From Fragum whitleyi (taxonomy: Eukaryota; Mollusca; Bivalvia; Cardiida; Cardiidae): a DNA stretch of 64,000 nucleotides. Position 1 is the first letter of the stretch. Each line of letters begins with the position of its first letter. The stretch covers positions 61,617,676 through 61,681,675 of the forward strand of contig OX411543.1 in the NCBI GenBank assembly GCA_948146395.1, read 5' to 3'. Shown piece after piece: positions 39,001 to 51,000 of this stretch. The notes beneath the pieces were generated by a model. The model made no database searches and was not told the DNA's origin. It worked only from the letters and a program-made list of their open reading frames with translations. The translations under genes were made by a program, and so were the position numbers.

Positions 39001-42000
39001 GTATCATCAATAAAGTCACTAAGAAATCTACTTGGAAGTCATCCTGAATGGTTTGAGCCAGCCCCTCAGTTATCTTCTATGTACAATGGTGGATTTCTGG
39101 GGCTTGAGGTATCCTTTTTAGCTCGGCTGTTTTTGGAGAAAACCCGAGGTATTGCTTATAGCCTACATGTCGTCGTTGTTGTCGTCATAGTCATCGTTGT
39201 CGTGCGAAAACTTTGATATTTTGTTATATCCCTGGTTCTACTGAAGGCATTCACTTGAAACTTGGCACACATGTTCACCATCAAAAGAGCAACCTATACT
39301 ATCAAGGGGGATAACTCTAGATGCATTTTGTCCAAATTATGCCCCTTGATAGACTTAGATTTTTCCCACCATCCAGCACTCAACAGCCGAGCTTAGGCAC
39401 CTGTAGGCGGTGCTCTTGTTTATTCATGGCCATTCATTGATACAAGAAGTATAACTTAAGTCAAGTTAATTTTTCTTATGGCCTATTTTCAAGAAAAAGT
39501 TTGTTCAATGACTTTACAATTGACCAATGGGATATACAAACTGTATCTCTGCTGTTTAGGGAACTTTGCATTTTGAAGGGATGCTAGCAAGTAGTGATTT
39601 GACTAATCTAGTACTAGCCTACTAGGTGACCTTTCCGCTCAAATACTCGAGTACTCTGTTAGAATTGGCGACTTTTGATAATTGACTTTTGGTTTTAAAG
39701 TGATGGACCCGTAATTGTTCCCAAACACACAATGTTGACCAAGGTTTCCTAATGAAAATCATTTGCAAACCTTGGTTTACAATGTTAAAGATCATTACTT
39801 CCAAAACGTTACGGAACTATTACGGGTCCATTACCTTAAACACATTCTCATACAGTATTTGCAGCAAATCTTTGGTCAAATTAACAGATGTGATGTCATT
39901 TGCTCGACAATACACGGGCAATTTTCAGTTTCTTGCTTAAAAGTGTAATTTCACAGTGATATTTAGTTAAGTACCAAATCAATAAGCTTGGTTTTGGCTC
40001 TCAGCATACCCTAATCCGTAGAGATCTCTCTCAATCAACTCCAAGGGAAAATTAAAAGGACGTCAAATTAAACTGCACTAGCAAACATCTTAGGTACAAA
40101 ACATGACATTGTATAACAGTGGGAATGATAACTTATGAGACACTTTTTGCAAATTTGGAAAAGTATCAACCAATTAGATGATCGACAGACGGCCACCTGC
40201 TGCGTATAATTCCCATAGCTTTGAACAGCTTTGAAAACAAAAAGATGGATATTTTAAGAAGTTATCAAAAAAAAAAAAAAATTCAGTAAAGAGTTTATTT
40301 TTTTGATTTAACCATAAATGAAATTGGTAATTGATACCTGGATGTTGATTGAGTGCTCGATTAATTGAGTAATTGGGCTTCGAATTCCATAGCATTTTGT
40401 TGTATGTATTGCAAATTCAATTTGTCTAAGTTGATGGACCACGGTCAACATTGAATAAGTTCCAGACATAATTTACAAATGATCTAGTATTTAGAGGTTG
40501 TTATTGTAGTTTTATCGTTATATTCAAACTAGGTTGAATGTAGATTTCCCACAAAGCGCCGCCTCATATCCCTGGATGAGACCAATGAGGAGGAAGGGGA
40601 GGAGAGTGATCATGAAGAGGCGGGGCTTGTTTCTAAATCTTGGGGCGTGGCCAAACAGTGTATTCATTATGTGACTGATATGGACAGATTTAAACCTCCA
40701 AAAAAGAAACCAAGGTTAGTTTTGAGTTCTATAGATTTTTTGAATAGTTATCATGTCAGTAAGAAATGTGAGTAACAAGATTTTAAATAAGTGTACAGCA
40801 GCCAACAAAATGTTTGTAGTCAAATTGGCTTTTGTACTCAAATAGGCTCATTTTCACGGTATTAAGCACTTACTGGAAACTTGGCAAAAGAGCAATCTTT
40901 AGACTTAAAGGGATAAATTTAGAATAATCCATGGCAAATTAAGACCCCTTTTTGGACTTAGATTTTATATCCACTTTCCAATACGCACTATTCAACACAA
41001 AAACAGCCAAGCTGGCTATTAGGAAATAGTCTAGTTCAATTTGATTTCTCATTTTTTCATAGAATAAATGAAATCAATGCCTTCATTGATTCATTGTTAA
41101 GTTAAACAAGAATAAATTGTTTAAAAAAAAATCAACATTTCAGTGATGTCTTCATAGAAAAACCATAACCTGTTTATCTTTCCTGTACAGTTAAGAACAT
41201 CTGAAATTGACAATGTGAATGATTTTGGAGTGATTTCGGAACGAAATTGAAAGAATGTAAGGAGCGTTCTTTGAGTGAAATTAAAAGGAGGTGATCCAAT
41301 ATGGTTAATTTTGTTCAGGATGAACAAAATTAAGGATATTCATTACCTCCCTTAATAAAGTATGTATACAAGATCCTTAGATAGTTTCCTATTTCTTCAA
41401 GAACCAATCAAATGTTGACAGTTTTGATTTTGTCATTGAAATTGGATTTTTTTCTATCTTTTTTCATTTTCAATGTAGCTTTTGATTTTATCTTTTATAG
41501 TAATTTTGGAGCATTTTGAATAGTTTGAGTGAGTGTTTGGGATGAATGGGTGGATCATTGAGTGAGGGATTTGGAATGGTTTTGATTGAGATGAATGTCA
41601 AAATCACGATGTTACTAACTGTATCATTTTTTTCAGAATGATAAACAGAACCTACAGGCTGGTGTGTTTAAAATCTACAACACCTGAAGAATTATTTGCT
41701 AGAAAGGTTTGTCACAGTATTATATGATAGTGACTCGTCACGCAGAAAGGGACCATCTGGGTAGTTTGTAAAGTGTCGACCCTAGTCAGACTTTGTGGAC
41801 TGCGCAGACTGACTAGGGTCAGAACCTTTTGCACCATGCTTATTTTCTGAATCTAGGATGATCAATATACCTTCCAGTGAAAGAAACTTTGAAATGCGAC
41901 TTCTGGTTGACCTATGCTGGATCAAATCTTTTTTTCAATAATTCAGGTAACAGAATTCCCGGATGGTCCCGTTTCACATGACAGGTCACAATTTATCAGT

Positions 42001-45000
42001 TATTGTTTGGCTAAAAATCCTGTCATTTATCTATTCTTATGATTGTCATATTGTCAGTTATCTTCATAAGTATAAAATTAAGGCTAAATTTGATATGGCA
42101 TAATCTTTATTGATATACATCCTATTTATAGGGTCTGAATGCTATTTTCTTAATGATCTAATAAAAAGATTAATTTTACTATTTTGATTATACTCACATA
42201 ATCTCAATACTTTTGGTACTCATTGGAATCGTCTAATGAGAATTCAAATGAGTAACAATGCTGTAAGTTTTTGTTTTAAAAAGTGAATAATGTAGATTGA
42301 ATATACTCACTCTAATCTATTGTATATATGTAGTTAAACAATGAAAAATTTGGTGAAGCCAAGCTTCAAGCCAAAAGAATGACCTGGTTATAGACCTGCA
42401 CAAATCCCTAAATTGCTGATTCTCACAAGTCCTTGTTTTGTTGTATTGATTCAAATGAGTACAAACAACATAGGCTGTTGTTGTGTATGAATATTTCCGA
42501 TTTGAGTAACCTTCTCCTGATCTCCTGTCTTTACCTCTTGAATTGTTTATTCTGTTACAAATAGTGAATAAAGAGAATGGTGAGGCTGAGCTACAGGCCT
42601 AGAAGTATAAATGAATAGAATGAAATAGAAATTGGTGTTCAAATTCACAGCACAGCTATAAAATAAGGAAATATTTATTGAACTAGTATTAATTTCTGTT
42701 ATGTTGGTAGTAAAGTGGGAGGCTTATATAGAGAATAACATGTTAGTGTCTAAAAATAACAATGTTATCTGGTCGAGGTTGGGAGAATGTATCAGGATGA
42801 GGCTCTGCCAAGTCATGATAATTCCTCGCAGCTGAGACCAGATAACATTGATATTTTAAGACACTAAAGTGTTATTCAATTTATCATGCAATCAATTTCA
42901 GCCCTTAACTATAATAAACCCTTAAAAATAAAAAAAATTCAGGTGAAAGTGTATGCAAATTGTTTCTAAAAATTGACTGACTGATATCATGTCATGTTAT
43001 CAGGCAGGTGTTATCAGGGTAATACAGGCTTCATTGCATGATAAATTTGCATTACAGTTAGAGAATGAAGAATATGGTGAGGCCAAGCTACTGGCCCAGA
43101 AGTATGGCCTTGATATAGACCTTGTATATCAGAAACAGTGGAGAAAAGCACCAGTTGAGCTAGCTTCTATACAGGACTTTCTGGTAAAGTATCAATAGGA
43201 ATTCTCAGTATAAGCCACATCATATATAGGGCTTGTTATAGCTTTTTAACCCTTGTCATGCTGAACCCGGAATATTCCTGCATTGGCAGGAGCTAAAGAC
43301 CAACATCAGCCTGCACTTATGTGCAGTCTGATGTTAGTCTACACCACCTGTTTCTCACTTTCAAACCCGAATTGTCAATTGACTTTGTTTTTCAAATAAA
43401 AGTTGACCTACAGTTGGTACTTTCAGTGCTTTTTGCCATTTTATTTTGATGAAAATTTTTAGCCAAAATTTATTCAGCATGGCAAGGGTTAAATTCCAGA
43501 GTCATTGAGCCTTAAATGTTAATCTTTAGGGTCTAAAAAACTGTGGAGGGGTTCGAAGAAGAACTTTGAAGATAGCAAATAATATTAACCTGTCAGGCCA
43601 AAAAGAACCATCTGGGTAATACCTTTTTAAGTTTCAACCCCAGGCTGACTGTGCAAATTTTTACGCTGACTTGGGTTGAAACCTTTCACACTTGGCTGAT
43701 TTTCTTAATATAGAATGATCATTCTACTTTCAGACTATAAGAACTTTTGAAATGGAACCGAACGGTTGACCTATTCTGGACTTACTTGCTTTTCTGTATA
43801 TTTCTTTTCAGAATTCCCATATGGTCCCTTTTCATCTGATGGGTCACATACATTTCTTTGTTATGCAGGTTGACTTCTTTAATTGTATCCTTCATATCTT
43901 TTCATGAGATTCATAATAAGTATGATTCATCTGTAAAGATATTGTCTCCATCAAAATGACCCCTTGACAGAAAATTTTAAGGGTCAAAATAAGATAAATT
44001 CTCATTTATGCTGGTCAAAGGGCGGGACATAAGCCAAATTCAAGTTTTTATTGGTCATAAATGATATACAGTAAATTACCAGTGGTTCGCACGCCGGTGG
44101 TTCGTAGGTATGGGTTCGTTCGTATATATTCTTTGGTCCCGAAATTTCTCCTTCTTTATCTATGTAAAAAAGGTCCGGGTAATTTGCACGTCGGTGATTC
44201 GTAGTTCGTAGCTCGTGTCAAGTCCCGAGAGTTTGCTTATTACACAAATACACATGTGTAATTCGTAGGTGTGAATAGTGCGATCACTAATTACCCAAGG
44301 TGTCAAAACCCGACGCTTACCTTGATTTTCACGCCTGTTGATCGGTACTAATCGGTTATTATGCGTCTGTAATCAGAGGCGTTGTTTGGTTTATAATTTT
44401 CGGGGAATTGATCGATTTAAGTTTTCAATTAACGACCGAAAAATTTCTTTGATTTTCCAAAGTTATACCGCTCTCCTATAAATAACACTTCCACATTGAG
44501 TCAATATTACTAATCAACATGACTTCAACACAGACACATCGTACCGCCGATTCGGCAATGGGAAAAAAGGCACAAAGAGAAGACACGACACGAAGACATT
44601 CGAGGTGAAATACCAAGCCATCATGGAAGTAGAGAAAGGCCACAAATCGAAAGCAGCCATCGAAAATTGTTTGAGATACCCGCCACAACCCTCTCATCGT
44701 GGATTAAATTCTCAGAATCCATCAAGGAAGCCTACCTGAAATACGGTTCAAATCGAAAGTCACAAAAGACGGCCACATACCAAGACGTTGAAACGGCGAC
44801 ATTAAAATGGTTCTCGTGTGCCAGAGACCAAAACATCCCAATCTCCGGTCCAAACCTGTCAGCCAAAGCCGAAGAGTTTGCTAGCCAACTAGACTGTAAA
44901 GACCTCAAGGCCTCAACGGGATGGCTTGAAAGATTCAAAGACCGCCACTGTATCACATTCAAGAAAGTCTGCGGTGAAGCCAATTACGTTAAAGACAACA

Positions 45001-48000
45001 CAACCGAAATGGAAGACTGGAACAATCGACTTCGATTTATCCTAGAAAAGTACAATGCCGACGAGACAGGTATTTTCTACTGACTCCTACCCGACAAGAC
45101 ATTAGATTTCAAGAGCGTCGCCTGCCACGGTGGCAAGAAGAGCAAAGAAAGAATAACGGCCTTAGTCTGCTCCAACATGATTGGGAAAGACAAACTACCG
45201 CTACTCATCATCGGAAAGTCAGCCAGACCACGCTGCTTCAAGAACAAGAAGACACTACCCACAGCCTACACCAGCAACCGCAAGGCTTGGATGACCTCAG
45301 AAATATTCACTGACTGGCTCAAGAAACTCGACTCCCGACTACAGCGACAGAAACGACAGATAGCTATGATCATCGACAACTGTCCAGCTCATCCCAACGT
45401 CAGACACCTAAAGTCAATAGAACTTGTCTTCCTACCGCCGAACACAACCAGCAAGACCCAGCCCATGGACCAGGGGGTTATCCACAACCTGAAGACCCAC
45501 TACCGCAAGAAGATTATTCTACGACAGATGGCAGCAATAGACACAAAAACAGACTTCTCCCTTACTATCCTCGACGCCATGAGACTCTTGAAACAAGCCT
45601 GGGACAACGTAGAACCACGAACAATCCAAAACTGCTTCCGACACGCGAACTTCTCCCACATTCAACAAACAGACACACTCGACCAACTACCCGAAGATGA
45701 AGACCCTGAGGACGACATTCCAATAGCCAGACTTTCACAACTCGGCATCACAATGACAACGTTTCAAGACTACGCCTCTGTAGACGACAACATTCCAACT
45801 TCAGAAATTCTGACAGACAGCGACATCATTCAAGAAATTGTAAACAATCGAAATCCTCCACTTACGATGACGACGACGACGACTCAGAAGAAATTCCGTG
45901 TCCAGAACCAATTTCGTTAAATGAAGCCATGAACTGTTACACTAAACTCAGAGACTACTTTGAACAATGTGACAATTCTGAATCATTTTTGTCGGGTTTA
46001 GACAAAATTAGTGACTTTTTATTGAAACAGGACTTTCAAAGACAATTTGCAAAACAAACAGTTATAACTGGATTTTTTAAACCAAGGGATTCAAATTAAA
46101 ACTTGTAGAAAACGTGTTCATTTGTGTTTAAGATCGATACTTTACGTACACATAAAACTTAATTTTCCTTAATTTTAATCAAAAGAAAAGAATAAAATAC
46201 GATTCGCATACAAATCTTTGTAACTACAGCACATTGTACATCATTGTGGATGTAGTTACGAAAATTTGGATGTAAATCAACATTTTACAACAGCTTCATC
46301 TGGTCAAACCTTAATTACAAACGCAAGTCTAAAATTTTGACGCGTACTACACAAGTACTCAGAGTGATTTGATCCCAAGGGAAACCACTTAGTAAGAAAT
46401 AAAAACAGACGTGTAAATAATTGAAGGAATATTATTTAATTAACTTGTGAATAAGTAAAAAATAAAAGATAAGTATTTTTACATTTGTATTTTTGCATCA
46501 TTACCTTCTACAAACGCTCTTTTTGGAACTTGGTTCAAAATATATAACAATATACTTAGAAACAAGTCCAAAATAGGGGGTACCCTACGTCCATGTCCGA
46601 TTGCAGGTCATCAAGAAACTACCGACTCTGTTTGGTTCGTACTACGTTTAGTTCGTATAAAATGTCCCGGTCCCTTGCGCTATGAACTACCGATAGTTTA
46701 CTGTAGTCATACAGTAAACAACATCGTGAAATTGACAAGGTGAATGAGTTTGGAATGAAATTAAATGAGTGTGTGGAGCGATTTGTGAGAAATTAAAGTG
46801 AGGTAATCCAGTATGGGGTATTTTGTTCAGGATTAACAAAATTAGTGATATTGTATTATCTCCCTTTAATAAAATAAACATACTTTTCTGTTTGTGTGTC
46901 TTTGTGAACCAACCAGACACTTTAAATGCCACACAGGCCAATCAAAACATTCAATAATTTGATATTTACTTACAAGCAATGAAAACGCACGTCCTGAATT
47001 TTTTCTCGTATATTTATTTTATGTACCAAAACTTCAGATACGAATATTACCAATCTGAATAAATTTGTAATGGACCATTTACTACACAATAATGTTAGAG
47101 TAAGCTCAGAAACGGTTGAAGGTTATTGAACGTATGACTTAAGACGAAAGGTGGAAATCGTTTATCTTAAATCTTCAAAGTAGGTTTGCAAATCCTTTCT
47201 ATCATTTGATTTTTCGTAACATTACCTCTAACTCAGTACAAAATATTGTCTGTTTTTTTTTTTGTGGAACTATTGCCATTGACTAGACAGTTGATTCGTG
47301 CATAGGCTAACCCTTGCTAATTTCTAGGGCTACATCGTATCTTTCGGCGTCACTGATGGGCCTGCCTGAAAATGTCGTTTAAATTACTCATTAACACGAG
47401 TACCAAAAGGTTATTTACGATTCTTTGATATAAATGCAAAAGTTCCCTCCTCATCTTAGTTAATCCCATACCATACTTATGTTGAGATGACTTTACTGCT
47501 CTTTGCTTGGAACAAATGTGAAATCTTATACTGTATTTTCATTCTCTAAGAAACAGTACTTATATTATGCAATTTAAAACTTGTTCAAAAATACAATTGA
47601 ATGCGCAAGCCACATTGGCCTTTTGAATGACCACCAAACAAGCAGTGACGTCTTATGGTTGATGTTGAGTAGTGCAATGTATACGTGTTCCTTTATAGGT
47701 TGAAAGACGATTAAAAAGGAGTCGATTGAAAATTTTATAATTTGAGATAGATTGTGCAAGTTCTTTTTGTGGTGAGTTTTCATTGCACTTGAGTATATTT
47801 GAAATAAACATTGATTGTGTTAAACGATTTGGAAATGTTTTCTAATGATTTTGGAGTGTTTTTTATTGATTTGAGCGAGTGTTTGGAATAAATGAATGGA
47901 TCCATTGACCTGAATTCATGAAACTTTATACAATTGTTACTTGTGACCTAGGGAAGTGCATTATCATTTTGGGTGAAGAAGCTCAAAGATCAATTTTACA

Positions 48001-51000
48001 GATGAACTTTTTCAGAAAAACATATTCGATGCTTGAACAAAGCGCTGGTGGGGTATAAGTCTACTTTGCAATAGATTTAGTTATTCAAAGCTTATACAAG
48101 ATACAACTAGATCTGTCGCCCCCAAGGGCTGACAAGAATACCCACAACACCGCCACAAGGGCTTTTCTATGAAGGAATGGAATTTGAAGGGGCATTTTAT
48201 GACCCCTTTTTAATAGTATTGCAATTTTGAATACTCCCCCCTCCCTCCTTAAAAAGTTCAAGGTGGCATAACTCTGAAACTAATGACTGGATCAGGATGA
48301 AAATTGCAGGTGCACAACTTCATAACAACCTGATAAAATTTCAGCAAAATTGTTCTTAAACTGTGGGAGGAGAAGAGGACACAAAATTATGTCGACGGAT
48401 GTCTGGACAGACAGACAGACGGACAGACAACCTGATTCCAGTATACCCCCCCATAACATTGTTTAGGGGGGGTTATAATAAACATATATTTAGCATGAAG
48501 AAAGATCTCATTGATCGCATTGATATGCATCTGTTGATACCAAAAACTAAGGTCATCTGAGAATTCCAAGGTTATATTATATATTAATGTTAAACTTCTG
48601 AAAAAAATGCTTTTTAATCCTTGTCATGCTGAACCTGAAGTATTCCTGCTTTGGCAGGAGCTATAGACAAACATCTGCCTGCACATATGTGCAGTCTGCT
48701 GTTGGTCTACACTACCTGTTTCTCACTTTCAAACCAGAATTGTCAATAGATATAGTTTTTTAAATAAAAATTGACCTATAGTTGGGATGTTCAGTGCTTT
48801 TTACCCTTTGATTTTGATGGAAATTTTTAGCCAAAATTTATCCAGCATGACAAAGGTTAAGGGGCAGAATTATTACACAATCACATCTTGTTCATTTTGT
48901 AGAGTAAAATAAGTAAGAGAGCCTGGGTTTTACATGAATGCACAGATAGAATGTCAGACAAGATTGATGCAATGAAGGCCTTGTTAGAGTTTGGTCTGAG
49001 AGGTACAGATCTTGAGGCTTTAATCATGATTGGAAAAGGAGAAGATCAGGGGAGGTAATAATTGAATATAAGCATGTGTGTGACATTGCCAACAATTTGA
49101 CATGTGCATGAAGTAGAAACATAGAACAACCTAGACAGTCACATAGTGCAATTAGAAGATTATCTGACTGTCTAAAGATACTTTGAGACCCTATCTGCCT
49201 ACAAAGCGCATAGTGGAGACTATGGTCAGACTGTGCAGATGCACAGGCTGGCCAAAGTCCTAGCTTTGAAATTGTTGGAAATGTCTTGCACAGGCTCATA
49301 TAAGTGTTGATTATGCATTTAAGATTCTATAATATGAGCCCTTGTGTGATCCAACATTTTAATATATGTACATAGCAAAGACTCTGGCCAGCCTGTGCAT
49401 TTGCACAGTCTGACCAGAGTCTTTGCTATGCATTTGATAGATAGATAAGGTCTCAAAGTACTTGTACACCATCAGGTAACTTTATGTTTACAGTTGGTGG
49501 CTGTCTACACTGCTTACTGTTTGCACCATAGGCACATTTCACAGTGTAGGAAATATCATGCACATGCTCATATCATTAATCCTTGTTATGATGAATAAAA
49601 TCCTCAGTAAAATTTAAGTTAAATTGCTTAAAACTTTTGATGCACTTATTTCAAATCTGTATTCATTTTGAAAATGCATTTTCAGAACTTTCCTGGTTGA
49701 AAAGAAGCAATTAGGTGGTAAAGAATGAGATCCAACTGTGCATAAGTGCAGTCTGAGCTTTGTTTATACCTCCAGTCATTGCTTAGGCATGATAAGGAAT
49801 GATTGACATTTTCCTGTTTTGATTGAAAAAAGTGGTTACAGATTTCTCGAAAAGTCCAGGCAATTAGAAAATTATCCTTTTTAGTAAAAAAATGTGGTTA
49901 AAAAAGATAGAAATTGCTTGTTTTCTAATCCACTACTTTCATGTTCCACAGATTTATATTGTGTGATCCGGAGGACGGCCTCTATGATGACATGTCCTTG
50001 AACGAGTTTGACCCGGATAAGGAGGCTAAGATGGATGAATTGAGGAACAAAAAGAGGGATGAACTCGTGAAACAAGTCAACTTTAACAAGTAAGATATAT
50101 ATCCTTTTGTCTATCCAACTAGCCACCTGTTTTTGGTTTGGGATGACAAAATGTTGTAAACTGTTTGCAAATTATCCCACATTGCTGTCAAGTATAGATC
50201 CGCAAGCAAGAGAGAGGTTCAAGAAACAGTTTTCTCCTATCATTTTCAATGTAAATTTGATCTTTGATCACCCACTTGAAATTCCTGGTCTATACACATG
50301 CAAAGGGGGATATAATTTGCATACAGTTTTCACTGTTTTTTAAACCTGAAGGCAGGGAGGAATACATGTATACTGTTGACCTCATTTTCTGTCATTTTGT
50401 TTCAAATATTTTCATTGTTGAGTGACTTATATGTTGTAACTACAGCTTTTCTAGCTGTAGTTACAAAATATAGGTCACCCACAAACCATTTGCTGTTTGT
50501 TTTTTGTCAAAGAATTTATATTTTACTGACATAATTTTTAGCTTGGCTGTTTTGCGGAGAAAACCTGAGGCATTGCTATAGCCTCCGTGTCGTTGTTGTT
50601 GTTGTCCTTGTCGTTGTGCGAAAACTTTGACATTTTGTTATATCTCTGGTTCTACTGAAGGCATTCACTTGAAACTTGGCACACATTTTCACCATCAAAA
50701 GAGCAACCTATACTATTAAGGGGGATAACTCTAGATGCATTTTGTGCAAATTATGCCCCTTTTCCGACTTAGATTTTTCCCACCATCCAGCACTTGACAG
50801 CCGAGCGTAGGCACCCATAGGCGGTGCTCTTGGTATTTTTAATAACAATCTGTCTTGCATGTCAGAAGTCAGGGGCAGGGATGTGGGATTCATCATTTGA
50901 AAGACATGTACAACTTTCACTTATTTACCAAATTTACCAAACTATCGAGTAGGGTAGAAATTATTGATCAAAAAGCAGAAATTATTGATAGTTATCACAT

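Noticed and set aside
43004..43057. Alternative upstream acceptor for exon 16 adding 18 codons
   Set aside because: In frame and open, so not impossible, but the extra residues have no counterpart in NBAS and both decayed exon copies start at the downstream acceptor.
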